A DNA stretch of 64,000 bases from positions 436,003 through 500,002 of the forward strand of contig CAUYUJ010008635.1 of NCBI GenBank assembly GCA_963575745.1. The letters run 5' to 3'. This stretch comes from Prorocentrum cordatum (lineage: Eukaryota > Sar > Dinophyceae > Prorocentrales > Prorocentraceae). Under the pieces are notes generated by a model. That model had not been told where the DNA came from and did not search any database. It worked only from the letters and a program-made list of their open reading frames with translations. Shown in pieces: positions 1 to 11,240 of the stretch (position 1 is its first letter; the number at the start of each line of letters is the position of its first letter). The position numbers were made by a program, and so were the translations under genes.

Positions 1-440
1 CGCCGCGCGGGCCGCGGCTAGCCGAACCTCGAGCGCAGCGCATTCGGCGCTCGCGCCGCGGCCCGCGCCGCCTCGTCGGCGACCTGCCGGCCCAGCGCCG
101 CCTTCGCTTTCTTCTTGGCATGCTTGCTCAGGGCGGGCTCGGGCACCTGCGAGCCCGCCTCGGGCGCCCGCCTGCAGCCCCTGCCGCCGAGCCTCGTCGG
201 AGGCCTCTCGATCGACCTCGCCCTCGCCGCCGAGCTCCGAGACAGCCCGAGGCGCCTGCAGCGCCGCCAGCTCCGCCTCGATCTCCGCGTCGTCGTCGCC
301 CATCTCGTCGACCTCCACCTCCTCGCCGGTCGCCCAGGCCCTGTCGCTGCTCGCGACGTCGACCACCTGCGCTCCGAACGACTGCTTGGGCCGGAGCACC
401 GAGACAGCGCCCTCGAGGTCGCCGCAAGCAGTTGGGCGGC
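1..440 (-). CDS. possible exon fragment, acidic and helical, unidentified
   Basis: One minus-strand frame stays open from about base 440 to the window edge and has ordinary amino-acid variety, unlike the arginine- or proline-rich shadow frames around it. It includes an acidic helical stretch (EVDEMGDDDAEIEAEL) after a more mixed segment. I do not recognise a domain. There is no convincing start codon; an upstream exon, or chance openness in GC-rich DNA, would both explain that. The other frames here are also open, so this call rests only on composition. Confidence 0.25.
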
Positions 441-753
441 AGCGGCGCGCCCGCGAGGGAGAAGCATGTATGCACAATATACCGCCCATGTATGTGATCG
501 GGTATGACTGGCATCCAATGTTGGCGGTCATGGAGGTCCAGTCGTTCGTGCCCATGCGGTGCCCGCGCCGGCAAACGAACCGTCCATCCATTATCGCTCA
601 TGCGCGCGGGCGTTCTTGCATATCGCGCGCGGGGCGGCGAAGTGAAGACTCAGTGTGACTTGATTGTGCGATTGATGATCACGTATTATGTTCCAAACGA
701 TGCCTTGTCGACCCCACAGACAGATTTGGACTGGATCCCGCGATTCGCCCAAC

Positions 754-975
754 ATGTGAATTCACATATTCCTTTTTCCCAAAATATTAATTCAAACTTT
801 ACTTGTTCCTATAATCCGAATTCACATTCTGACCCTTTCATACAAGCTCCTACAGGAAATTCCAACATGTGAATTTACATTTTCCATGTTTCCAAACTGC
901 GAATTCACATTTACCTTTTCTCCCCAAACGTGAATTCACATATCGCTTTCCCCAACAATTTGAATTCACATATTA
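754..975. repeat. AT-rich cluster of AATTCACAT palindromic repeats
   Basis: Six copies of GAATTCACAT or close variants start near 758, 818, 869, 901, 931 and 961. The last three are exactly 30 bp apart. Several lie in the palindrome TGTGAATTCACA, and most are followed by a pyrimidine tract such as TTTTCCCC. The block is AT-rich inside GC-rich DNA. No function can be assigned. Confidence 0.7.
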
Positions 976-989
976 CCCCGACCCTCAAG

Positions 990-2028
990 ATCCCCCCCCC
1001 CAAACTGAGGCGCAGCGTTCCGCGTGTCGGACTGGCTGGGCAGATTTTGACCCCCCCCCCCGCCGCATTTATTCCAGTATTCTCTTCTTGCGCCCTCAGC
1101 GCACGTTGCTTTCGTCGCCTTTTCCCAACCCCCCGAATCCTTGCTTGGTTTACCCTGGAGTCTCGCGCATGGGTGCAGGCGGGGAACTTCAATTGGTTCC
1201 CGCGCCGACACACAGCAATCGAGGATGTATCGCCCACGCGTGGCCCATAGGGACACCATTGCCGGGGCCCTGCGCCCGACCCCCACATTCACCCTCCGAG
1301 CGGCTTCTCCCCATCGGGGACCGCGGCCGGCGCACCGGTCTGCCCCTCGGCCGACGACAAGCGGATCTGCGCGACCGCCCTCCGCGCCAGCCATCTGCGC
1401 GCACAGCACTGCATGCGAGTTGCAGCGGCGGCAAGCCAAGGGGAGCCCTGCATGCCAGCCTGCGGCGACCACCGCCCCGCGACCAGCGTCCAGCCGCACG
1501 GCGGCACCGCATCGCTGAATTGCGCATCCAAGCCGAAGGGACCGCAAAGAGCCCGCACTCGCCGTCGTCGCAGCCGTCGACGCTTTGCTGCGGTTCCGCT
1601 GGAGGGGGCGGGGCGGCAGCAGAAGGGGCCACGCCTCCGCCAGCTGCTCCAGCGTCGGCGCGCCCTGCCGCCTTCAGGTACACGCCCAGCTCCGCGCGCA
1701 GGGCCACGAGTTCCGCGCGGAAGGCCGCGATGTCCTCCTCCACCACTGGCTGTCGCGGCGGCTTCCCGCGCAGGACGACCTTCAGCGGCCACGCGGGAGG
1801 CGGCCAGCAGGCGGCCCCGCAGGCCGTGCACCAGCGGCCGCCGCAGGGCAGAGTCGCCATCAGCAGCGCGTCCAACAGCTGCACGACTGCATTCGCTGCG
1901 TATCAGTCGGGGCCCTCCGCGGCGCAGCAAGCGCGGAAGTGGAGCCCGTCGCCCAGAACGCCTCGGGAAGGCTCGGAGCTGGCTCCAAAGCGCCGAAGCG
2001 CAGTTGAGCCAGAACGGTTCTTGGACGG
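990..2028. other. no gene recognised
   Basis: GC-rich sequence with poly-C runs near 990-1060 and several overlapping open frames on both strands. None shows a domain or motif I know, and they look like frames kept open by low stop-codon frequency. Confidence 0.5.
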
Positions 2029-2250
2029 AGGAGGAGGAGGAGCAGGAGAAGGAGGATGAGGAACAGGAGGAGAAGCAATAGGAGGAGGGGGGAGAAGGAG
2101 GAGGAGGAGGAGGAGGAGGAGGAGGAGAGGAGTATGAGCAGGAGTATGATGATGATGAGGATGAGGATGAGGATGAGGAGAGGATGAGGAGGAGGAGGAG
2201 GAGGAGGAGGAGGAGGAGGAGGAGGAGGAGGAGGAGGAGGAGGAGCAGGG
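2029..2250. repeat. (GGA)n microsatellite, interrupted
   Basis: Trinucleotide array of GGA with ATG/AGG interruptions near 2140-2190. It gives false poly-acidic frames on one strand and serine/proline/leucine-rich frames on the other. Confidence 0.9.
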
Positions 2251-2314
2251 GGGGTGCGATCCCGTGGATACGCGGTCGCACGAATACGTTCCGCGCGGGG
2301 CATCTGAGAACAAA

Positions 2315-2515
2315 AACGCCCCGTAATTATCCGCGGGGGCGCGGCCCAGTGACACCCAAATAAATAAACACACATCCCAGGATGTCCCATATTTGTCTTG
2401 TTGCCTGGGCATTCGTCTTACCCCCACTTGCCATATTTTGTCCATGCCTTCCTGGGGATCGTCGACTATGTGTGTGTCTCTGTGTGTTTGTTTCCTTCCT
2501 GATTCTCGCCCACGA
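2315..2515. repeat. dispersed repeat C, copy 1
   Basis: About 200 bp shared with 4640-4850 and 54300-54465. The shared order is an ACACAC stretch, CCAGGAT(C)CCC, TTTTCCCATAT-like text, CCATGTTTTCC/CCATGCCTTCC, GGGG(A)TCGACG and a TGTGTCTGTGTG tail. It is a family of at least three copies; it has no protein-coding content that I recognise. Confidence 0.7.
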
Positions 2516-2989
2516 GACAGGAACAAGGGGAGGCGCAGCACCGAAGACAGCGAGCCTCTCGAAGAGAGATCTCCAAACAGGGCCCGGAGGAGGGGGCGCC
2601 CCCGCGGGGGGCGGGGGGTGGGGGGCGGGGCCGCGCGCGCCAGAGGCACCGAATGAAGAGGGCCCCCCGACACCAGAGCGGCGGCATCCCCCCCAAAGGA
2701 GGCCCGCCCACCTCTTCGACACCGCGGGGGAGGAGGGAGGAGGGAGGAGGGGGGAGGGGGGCAGGCCAGGGGCAGAAAGCCAGAAGAGGTGGGCAGAAGC
2801 ATGCAGCAGGAGAGCGGTGGAAGCAGGTCGAGGCCAGGGCAGGGGGCCATGCTTCCGAGGAGGCGCCGCGCACCCCCCCACCCAGCCAGGCCTCTCCGAG
2901 GATGGCGCGGCGGGCCGCAGCTCCTGAGCGGCCGGTCCCCTCTGAGAAGATCCCCCTGCCCTCTTCGATGGCCTCCCCGAAGACGAGGC
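2516..2989. other. no gene recognised
   Basis: Purine-rich GC-rich DNA with GGGGCGGGG and GAGGAGGGAGG runs. No motif or repeat family was recognised. Confidence 0.5.
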
Positions 2990-3031
2990 TAGGAATGAAT
3001 GAATGAATGAATGAATGAATGAATGAATGAG
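2990..3031. repeat. (GAAT)n tetranucleotide microsatellite
   Basis: About ten GAAT units in tandem, followed by variant units to about 3055. Confidence 0.95.
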
Positions 3032-3477
3032 CGAGTGAATGCATGAAGAATGAATGCGTGAAGCCGCGTGTCTGTCGGCACATGAGCAATGGCATGAGCG
3101 TGCGCTAGACAACATACTTGCGCACTGCTGCTTTCCAGGCTCCCGCCGAAAAAGGTGAAATCTGGTGAGGATACATCGAGAATCTCTGAGATCCTGCGGC
3201 TCCGGAAAATTTCTCGCGCGCCGCGGCCTTCTCAGAGCGCTGTGGAAGGCTCCGAGAGCGTTCCGGAGCGCTCTGCAACGGATTTCTCCTCGTCCTAGCC
3301 CCGTCCGATGCGCCCTGGACCTCGAACTCGAGGCGAATCCAGTGGTGGCTACGAGGGGCTCCCAGGAGGCCCCCAAAAGGGAAAACGAGGCAAGGGTAGC
3401 GGCATAGCTACCTCTTCCTCCCCTTGATCTGGGGGTCACAGCCCCACCCGAGGCTCAAGGACGCGGCAGGAGGCAGG

Positions 3478-3575
3478 ACGAGGATGAGGACGAGGATGAG
3501 GACAAGGACGAGGAAGAGGAGGTTGGAGGAGGAGCAGGAGGAGCAGGAGGAGGAGCAAGAGGAGGAGCAGGAGGA
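3478..3575. repeat. GAGGAC / GAGGAGCAG minisatellite
   Basis: A hexamer-like run of GAGGAC/GAGGAT passes into GGAGGAGCAG units. The DNA on both sides (3032-3477 and 3576-4258) is GC-rich and holds no gene I can recognise. Confidence 0.8.
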
Positions 3576-4258
3576 TGCACCTGGCCCTCTTTGACGGCCT
3601 CCCCCGAGGCCTGGCCCTCCCTGCCCACGCCGCCCACCGGCAGCGCGCGCTCGAGCTGAACCAGACGACGAGTCCGCAGAGGGCGCCGCCAGCTGACGTG
3701 GACGCACGGCGGTGGCGGCGCGCACCACGGGGGAGAAGCGAGACGGGGCGGGCCCCCGCAGGAGGCGGCGGGGCTCCTCGGGAGCCCGCCGGCCTTCTGG
3801 CCGGCCGCCTGCGTCGTCGGTGCAGGCCCACTGAGACGTCCCGGCAGGCCCCCGCGGGCCTCCTCGGGAGGCCCGCCCCCCGCGGCGCTCCCCGCCAGGG
3901 GCTCGCCGCCGAGTGGCGGTGGCGGCGACGGCGGGGGCAGCCAAGCGACGAAACGGAGCGGGCCTGACGTGAGAACACATCGCGTCCTCGCGCCGCGGCC
4001 CACGCGGGCCGCCAGGGAGGCACACACCGCGCGGAAGACGACGGGCGCTTGCGCGCGGCCTCGCCGAGAAGCATGCGCACGACTGTCCGCGCAGTCGGCC
4101 CTGGCCTCTTCCGTCGCTCAGCCGTCGATCTCGATGGCGCGCTGACTCCTCGCGGCCCGCCACGGCTGTTCTGCCCGTGTCGGCGTCGACCGCAAGCCCG
4201 AGCGAGTCCGGCGGGAGACCCAGACCTCCAACGACGTGCTGTGTCAATCCGTGGTCCG

Positions 4259-4492
4259 CGTAGCCTCCCTCCTTTCTCCTCCCTGCTCCTCCTCCCTCTT
4301 CCCTCATCCTCCCTCATTTTCCTCCCTCCCTCCGCCTCCTCCCTCCCTCCTCCTCTTCCTCCCGCCACCTTCTCCTCCCTCCGTCCTCCTCCCTCCTTCC
4401 TCCCTTCCCCATTCCTCCTCCCCCTTCTCCCCCCTCCTCCCTCCCTCCTCCCTCCCTCCCTCCTCCCTCCTCCGTCCTTCCTCCAACGACGC
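4259..4492. repeat. CT-rich array (CCTCCCT / CTTCCTCC)
   Basis: Over 200 bp of almost pure pyrimidine on the plus strand made of CCTCC, CCTCCCTCC and CTTCCTCC units. This is a low-complexity tract; frames across it are artefacts. Confidence 0.9.
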
Positions 4493-4639
4493 GCCACTGT
4501 TGCCCCCCGTGGTCCCCGACCCGCTCGCACGGCCACGCGTGTGCTGAGGCTCGCCGCGGGCCGCCTCTCGAGGGGCGCCCAGGGGGCCCTGGGAAGCGTC
4601 GGGCCTGCCGTGCGCCGAGAGAACGGCAAGGAAAGTCTC

Positions 4640-4850
4640 CAGTGATCCGTGATAACCACCTTGAAGGGGCCCAGGGACACACGAATGAATACACACAAAG
4701 CCCAGGATCCCCCATCTTTTCCTATATTTTCCGTGCTTTTGTCATCCCCCCCGCTTTCCCATAGTTCCCCATGTTTTCCCGGGAGTCGACGCTTAATGGT
4801 GTCTGTGTGTGTGTGTCTGTGTGTGTGTGTGTTTGTGTTCCCCCCCCCCC
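4640..4850. repeat. dispersed repeat C, copy 2, with (TG)n tail
   Basis: The fullest copy of repeat C. It ends in GGGAGTCGACG and a TG-rich tract at 4799-4838. Copy 1 at 2315 and copy 3 at 54300 line up with it over most of its length. Confidence 0.75.
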
Positions 4851-5388
4851 CTGAAGAACGGCAGGAAGGTCTCCAGCGATCCAGGGAGACCGTCTGACTA
4901 CCTGCCAGACCACCCCAGCCCAACCCGAGGGCCCGAACTTTGGCCCGAATGTCGGGCTGGGAATCGAAACGAAGGGAAGCGAAGGCGCCGGAGTCGGGCA
5001 CATTGGTGTGCCCCGTGCCCTTTTGGGCATGGCGCAGGAAACCGTGGCCTCACATCTCGTGCTAATATAAGTCGTGGACGAAATACTTCAGGAACCATTA
5101 CACAAAGAAGGCAAGAATCAATATGCGTATAAACCGCAAGAAAAAGAAGGCGTGGTAGAATATGTTCGCAGACCAGAACAGAATCGAATCGGTGCGGTCG
5201 GTGTCCTGGCTGCTGCTGTTGTGTTGCTGTTGGTGTCGGCGGTCGGTGGTGTTGGCGCCAGAGGCAGGAACGGTTGTTAGTGTACTTGAGGTTTGGGGCT
5301 GCGCGCTCAGCAGTTGTATGCAATGAAAGTGCTCTCAAGCGAATCCCACCATGTATTGTCTGTGGCAGCTGTTAACCACCTCACATCG
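4850..5388. other. no gene recognised
   Basis: Unique-looking DNA. CCCGTGCCCTTTTGGGCATGG at about 5017-5037 resembles text at 14490 and 14632, so part of it may be another dispersed repeat. No gene is visible. Confidence 0.4.
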
Positions 5389-5990
5389 TTACTGTCGTAG
5401 TGGAGGCATCGTCGTGGATGGACGGCGTTGTTGGAATCGCTGCCAGTGGCTTCGTCTTTGGCGGTCGTGTGCAAACCCTGCAAAAAACTTCCTCATGTCG
5501 TCGTCCCACCGCTTTCTTTGGCCGCCATGCTGCCTGTGACCTTGCTGTTTCGCGTCGAGACTGGGGTTCCAGTTCAACGCTCGGTGTGTCCATCGGCTCT
5601 GCGGATGGCTTGCAACGCGCGCGGCCCAGCGCCAGACCTTTATGCGGTGTATCTGTACTACGTCAGGAATGTTGTGCTTGTTCATGAGTTCCTCTGCTCT
5701 GCGTGTGCTCCGGCGGGTGAAGTCAGACCACAGCTCGTCGTCCAGCGTCTGTTCGTGGGTGTGGAGTGCGTCACTAGTGTCGTCTTGTGTGCTGGTCTGC
5801 TCTGATGGGGGCGGGGGGTCGCTGGATGCGTCGTGGTCGCTGGAGTCGTCGGGATCGTCGCTGTCCGCGTCGCGGTTGCTGTGGTTGTCCCCCCTTGGGG
5901 CGACGTGCTGTGGTTGTCCCCCCGAATTTCGGGCTGGGGGGGGTACGGGTTCCACGTGATTTTCTGTCAGCGCTCCCCGATCCCCTCCCC
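5389..5990 (-). pseudogene. NLR-4: C-terminal fragment of a non-LTR retrotransposon ORF2
   Basis: A minus-strand frame ends with the pattern seen after the reverse transcriptase in many non-LTR retroelements: KVWRWAARVASHP, then a W-P segment, then HGGQRKRWDDDMRKF. The general form is W-x-GH/R-V-A-x-HP ... G-x-x-x-x-RW-x-DD. Before it lies DELWSDFTRRSTRRAEELM, and further upstream an acidic serine-rich stretch. No reverse-transcriptase core is found upstream, where repeats A and B begin, so this is a 5'-truncated relic. It would have acted as part of the element's own replication protein. The assignment rests on motif shape only. Confidence 0.55.
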
Positions 5991-6065
5991 CACTGGAGAT
6001 GGAGGGCACATTGGGACCTTCGGGCCGGGTTTGGGTCGTTTGGTGGGCGGTGAGGGAGACTGGGG

Positions 6066-6292
6066 AGGCGAGCTCAGGAGAGCCCAGTCGAATCGACAAG
6101 GCGGACCAGCGATCGGCATGCATCGGATCGGCGATCGGCAGCCGAGTCGGGAGAAGTCGAATCGGCGGAGATCGGCAGGCTGGTATGCGTTCAATGAGGA
6201 TAAATCGGAATCCCAAGTCGAATCGAATCGGAATCGGAGCCATCGAAATCGAATCGAATCGAATCGGCAGAATCGAACCGAGCCCTGCGAAC
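6066..6292. repeat. dispersed repeat A (AATCG-rich), copy 1
   Basis: About 225 bp matching 12812-13046 through GGATCGGCGATCG, GTCGGGA(A)AAGTCG, ATCGGCAGGCT and CCATCGAAATCGAATCG, and ending in GAATCGAA(A)CGAGCCCTG. Much of the unit is built from the pentamer AATCG. No coding function is apparent. Confidence 0.8.
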
Positions 6293-6480
6293 TCTATACA
6301 CCGACGCTTTTTCCAGCCCCGCGTTGACACTTGCACAGGAAAGCGGACCCTGTCTGGTGTATATTGGATGCTGGTGTATACACGTTTTCGCTGTTTCCCA
6401 GGGGAAGTGGGGAAACAATATACGCCACGCCACCCCAACGTCGTCCCCGACCCTCAGAAAGTCCTGGGATAGAGAAACAG
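6293..6480. repeat. dispersed repeat B, copy 1
   Basis: About 190 bp aligning with 12188-12370. Shared landmarks are GGTGTATAC, CGTCGTCCCCGACCCTC and AAAGTCCT(T)GGA. Weaker similarity continues to about 6530. It follows repeat A directly here, whereas at 12 kb it precedes repeat A by about 440 bp. Confidence 0.75.
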
Positions 6481-6539
6481 CCCGCCACTGCTAATGCATA
6501 TGCTCCAGTTTCTGACATGGCTCGCCAAAACCATAAGCG

Positions 6540-7254
6540 ACCTGAGTCAGGAGGGCCAGGATCATGAGGGATAGGGGGTCTGATCATTTACATATGTATC
6601 AAACCAAACCGCCCAGATTGATGATCCCTGATGCAAGGACGGGGACCTCAATGAGGCCACGCCTTCACCATGTCATTAGGGTTTGGGGTTCTTTATCCTC
6701 GATGATACTAATACTATGCGTCCTCCTCGGAGGCGTGCGTCACACCCGAACCTATAATATAACAGTGGTGTGGAATATATCGTTTCCCGAGAGCTACGGC
6801 CAGAAAACGCCCGCCACGAAGCATGCACTATAAGATTTCTCGGCGCGCGCGTCGCCCCTCGCGGGGGGGACAACCATAGTATTTTTTGTTTGGGGTGACG
6901 ACGACTTCAGTCCCTGATATCCGGCGTCACGCAAAAATTGCAACATCCCGAAAAACTCCACCAACGCCCTGGACCCCATCTTTCTGCTGCACGGTTCGAA
7001 ACCGATCGAGCCGTGAGGGTCCCAGTCCCAGGACCCGAAATACAGGGAAAAACGCCCGTTGCTAACAAAATGCGACGCCAGGATCTCAGGGATCGCCAGA
7101 GGTCTGGGGGGAAAGCGGTTCGGGAGAGGCGGCTACCTGTCAGCCTCCGAAGGGTTTCCGGCGCACGCAGCTCAAAGGAAGACGACGAGCGCGAGGATGT
7201 TGTCCTTCGACCCGCGGTCCTTGCTGGTGGACTAAAAGAAACCATGGCAGCCGC
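6540..7254. other. no gene recognised
   Basis: Mixed-composition DNA without a domain, satellite or RNA gene that I can identify. Confidence 0.4.
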
Positions 7255-7318
7255 CCCGCATCATCACCATCATCATCACCAGCATGAGCATCATCATCAG
7301 CATCCGCATCCGCATCAG

Positions 7319-7374
<56 letters not shown>

Positions 7375-7552
7375 GTATCATCATCAGTATCATCATCATC
7401 ATCACCATCATCATGATTACCATCATCATCATCACCACCAACCATAATCATCATCATCATCGTCGTCATCAAATTCATCGTCAGCAGCATCAGTATCAGC
7501 ATCAGCATCAGCATCATCAGCAACATCACATCATCAGCATCAGCATCATCCC

Positions 7553-7605
<53 letters not shown>

Positions 7606-7617
7606 CCATCCGCATCG

Positions 7618-7660
<43 letters not shown>

Positions 7661-8330
7661 TATCATTATCATCATCAGCATCATCAACACCATAAACATC
7701 ATCCGTATCATCCTCGACGTCTTCATCATCAGAAGCAGCATCGTCATCAACGTCGTCATCATCATCATCCTCGACAACGCCATCGGCAACAAGATCACCA
7801 TCATCACCATCATCATCAACATCATCATAATCGGCATCACCAGCATCATCATAATCATCATCATAACAAAAGTCATCACCATAATCATCATCATCGTCAC
7901 CATCACAATCATCATCATCATCGTCGGCGTCGTCATTATCGTCATCATCAATTGATAATCGTCGTCGTCACCGTCGTCGTCCTCGTCCTCATCATCATAA
8001 TCGTCGTCGCCGTCCTCCTCCTCATCATCGTCATCATCACCATCACCCTCAATCATAATCATCATCACCATCATCAACATAGCCATCATTCTCGTCGTCA
8101 TCATCATCATCGCCATCGGGATCAGCATCGGAATCATCATCAGCATCATCAACATCAAAATCACTAACACCATCATCATCATCACCATCACCATCGTCAT
8201 CGCCATCTTCATCGTCATCGTCTTCATCTTCACCATCGTCATCAGCAACGTCATCGTCAGCGTCACCATCATGATCACCGCGATCGTCACCATTACCATC
8301 AAAATCATCCGCTTCGGTATCCCTATCCTT
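7255..8330. repeat. very long (ATC/ATG)n compound array, part 1
   Basis: More than 1 kb of CAT/ATC trinucleotides broken by CAG, CCG, GTC and similar variants. Depending on frame it reads as poly-His, poly-Ile, poly-Ser, poly-Met or poly-Asp. None of these frames has a flanking domain, so they are not treated as genes. Confidence 0.95.
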
Positions 8331-8445
8331 CTCCAGACAGGCCTCACGTCTCGTCCTAGTCCTCCTCACCCTACTCCTCCTCCATCCTAGTCCTCATCTC
8401 CCTCACCGTCCTCTTCCTCCTCCACCTCCTTATCCTCATCCTCCA

Positions 8446-8660
8446 GATCATCAGCAGCATCATCATCATCAACATCATCGTCATCATCATCATCATCATC
8501 ATCAGCATCATCATCATCAACAGCATCATCATAAACATCATCATCATCATCATCCGCAGCATCAGCATCAGCATCAACATCATCATCAGTATCATCATCA
8601 TGATCAGCATCATCATCAGCAGTATCAGCATCATCAATACAATCATCATCATCGTCATCA

Positions 8661-8705
<45 letters not shown>

Positions 8706-8791
8706 GAAATCAGCATCATCGCCATCACCACCAACACCACAACCATGACCACCATCACCAGCATCTCCGCAATAGTCATGATCGTCATCAC

Positions 8792-8826
<35 letters not shown>

Positions 8827-9309
8827 GCAACATCATCATCATCATAATCAGAATCATCATCATCGTCACCATCATCGAAACCGTCATCATTGGCACGGTC
8901 ATCATCGCCATCGCCATCAGCATCATCATCAGCAGCATCACCATCATCAACATCATCACCATCGTCGTCAGCTTCATCGTCATCGTCATCGCCGTCGCGC
9001 CGTCGTCGTCGTCGTCGCCGTTGTCCTGCTCATCATCCTCATCATCATAACCGCCGTCGCCGTCCTCCTCATCATCGTCATCACCATCAGCATCCTCAAT
9101 CATAATCATCATCATCCGAACCACCACCATCATCATACTATCATCATTTTTTATTGCCGTCGCAATCATGATCATCGGGATCAGCATCGGAATCTTCATC
9201 AGCATCATCAGAATCCCACTCACGAACACCATCATCTGCAGCAGCATCACCGGCACCATCGTCATCACCGTCGCCCTCGTCATCGTCATCTTCATCGTCA
9301 TCTTCATCG

Positions 9310-9365
<56 letters not shown>

Positions 9366-9372
9366 TGTCATC
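8446..9372. repeat. very long (ATC/ATG)n compound array, part 2
   Basis: The trinucleotide array resumes after about 115 bp. The spacers at 8330-8445 and 9440-9590 resemble each other: both run from TATCCCTATCCTTCTCCAGAC to CTCATC/CTCATC-TGCC and a CCTCCACCTCCT stretch. The array therefore seems to have grown partly by duplication of a larger unit of about 1.1 kb. Confidence 0.9.
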
Positions 9373-9589
9373 AGCAACGTCAGCGTCAGCGTCACCATCA
9401 TTATCACCGCGATCGTCACCATTACCATCAGCACCGTCCGCTTCGGTATCCCTATCCTTCTCCAGACCAGCCTCACTCTCATTCTTCCCATGTTCCTTGT
9501 CCTATTCCTCCCCCTCCTACTCCTCCATCCAAGTTCTCATCTGCCTCACCGTCCTCCTCCTCCACCTCCTCCTCATTCTCCTCCTCCAG

Positions 9590-9800
9590 ATCATCAGCAT
9601 CATCAGCATCATCATCAGCAGCATCAGCATCATCAGCTTCAGCATCCGCATCAACATCATCACCATCATGATCATCATGATCATCTTCATCATCATCAGC
9701 AGCATCACCAGCAACATCAGCATCATCATCATCAACATCATCATCATCGTCGCCGTCGCCGTCGTCGTCAGCAACAGCAGCAGACGCCGCAGCATCATCA
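9590..9800. repeat. (ATC)n array, part 3
   Basis: Shorter ATC/CAG-rich block after the second copy of the CTCCAGA-containing spacer. It completes the pattern of array-spacer units that starts at 7255. Confidence 0.85.
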
Positions 9801-10394
9801 TCCCCACCACCCTCCATTCTACTCCCAGTTCAGCATGATCCTGATCTTCCGCCTCTTCCTTCTCCTTTTCCGCCGCGGAACTGTTCGCCCTTGGCTCGCA
9901 ATCTTTGGGCCCAACTGGCCTTGGCGATCTCCACCAGGGTCCGCGCGGTTCTCTCCTGCAGCATCCTGCCAGGAAGGAGGGGGAAGAGAGATAGAGAGAA
10001 TGGGCGTGAGGAGGACGCGGAGGGCAGAGGAAAGGAGAAGGAGAACAAAGGAAGCGGGAGCGAGGAGAGGAAGACGGAGGGGAAGGAGGAATTGAAGAGG
10101 ACCAAGCCCTCCTGTCACTCGCCCTGAACCTCCTCCCCCTCATCTAATCTCTTCCACACTCATCCTTCCTCTCCTCCCCCTCCTCCATCCCTCTTCCTTC
10201 TGGGTAACAAGCTACTCTTTGTCTGACCGCCAGACGTGTCCGTAGCGCGGGCTGGGCGTTTCGACTGAGGCTTCCCTCCCCGTTTGCGACTCCGAAACTC
10301 GACATGCCCGGCATTTGTTGCACCATGAAGCGGGGGGGTGGAGCTGAACAGGTGGCTCCCTTCTCAGCGCGCGCAGGTTCGCTGTAAAAGCTCC
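9800..10394. other. no gene recognised
   Basis: Contains a purine-rich tract at 9965-10100 and a pyrimidine-rich tract at 10100-10200. No gene was recognised. Confidence 0.4.
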
Positions 10395-10605
10395 CGAAGG
10401 TTACGCTGACGGAGGGCGTGTGGTTTCCGAACTGTACCTCTCGCCGTAGTGCCGCGCACGAATCTTCAAACAATTACGCGGATGGAGGGCGGCTCCTTTC
10501 CTGAACATGACTCTCGCTTGATACGTCCGTACAAACGGCTACACGGATGAAGGGCGGCTCATTTTCAACTCTGGGTCCTCGCTGAGCACGTCCTTACGTA
10601 GGTTC
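10395..10605. repeat. degenerate tandem repeat, roughly 65-77 bp unit
   Basis: Three diverged units begin at about 10397, 10474 and 10539 with TTACGCTGACGGAGGGC, TTACGCGGATGGAGGGC and CTACACGGATGAAGGGC. Each is followed by a C/T-rich stretch and a CTCGC(T) motif. It looks like an old minisatellite. The next 500 bp, to about 11090, hold nothing that I recognise. Confidence 0.5.
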
Positions 10606-11096
10606 TGTGGCCAGACGTGTAACAGCTGAGATAACATGCACGGAATAAGAGTGGATCGTCGTCAAGGCGAGACTCTCGCTGGATACTTCCTTGAAGGTCT
10701 GTTCACACCTCGTCACCGTACTATAGTCAGGCCGTCTAAGAAGGGCCCACGGTAGGGATGCAGTGGCCTTGGGGGACCATTGCGACACTTGGCGGGCGGG
10801 GCGAGGCCAGCGAAAGAGGCGAAGGATGCGCCGAAGGGGAAGGATGCACGGGTAACCTTGGAACGTGGCTCATCCTTATTCTGCGGGTTGACTGTATAGC
10901 TAGACGCATGGATTGAAGCTCCTTGTCAAAACTGGGTTTCGCCAAGATTGAAAGGCCACAGGTCGTTCAACTTTCGGAAAGGCACTTCTCTCATTAAGGA
11001 GGAAGCCTTGGAAGGGTAAGGACCTCGAAAGGGAAATGGGACGGGCAGGCGTACCGTATGGCAGCAACGCTGACGCATCTTACGCTTGCCTGGGTA

Positions 11097-11240
11097 CTCC
11101 TCCCCTTCCTCACCCCCTTCCTCCTCGCCCTCCTCCTCCTCCTCCTCATTCACTGCTCCTCCCAATCCTCCTCCTCCTCCTTCTTCTTCTTCTTCTTCTT
11201 CTTCTTCTTTTCCTCCTCCTCCTCCCTGTCCTCCTCCTGG
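11097..11240. repeat. CTCC / TTC microsatellite
   Basis: Pyrimidine tract made of CTC, TCC and (TTC)n units, with (TTC)n at 11180-11208. The DNA from 11240 to 11977 shows no recognisable gene. Confidence 0.85.

Noticed and set aside
1289-2390. Leucine/serine/proline-rich frames on the minus strand
   Set aside because: They are translation of the (GGA)n tract and its GC-rich flanks.
3452-3470. Another spliced-leader remnant (GGCTCAAG at about 3461)
   Set aside because: Only eight bases match, which is expected by chance a few times in a window of this size; the same applies near 46050 and 61087.
6938-9838. Long frames rich in His, Ile, Met, Asp or Ser on both strands
   Set aside because: They are translations of the ATC/ATG trinucleotide arrays; no domain flanks them and all phases are open.
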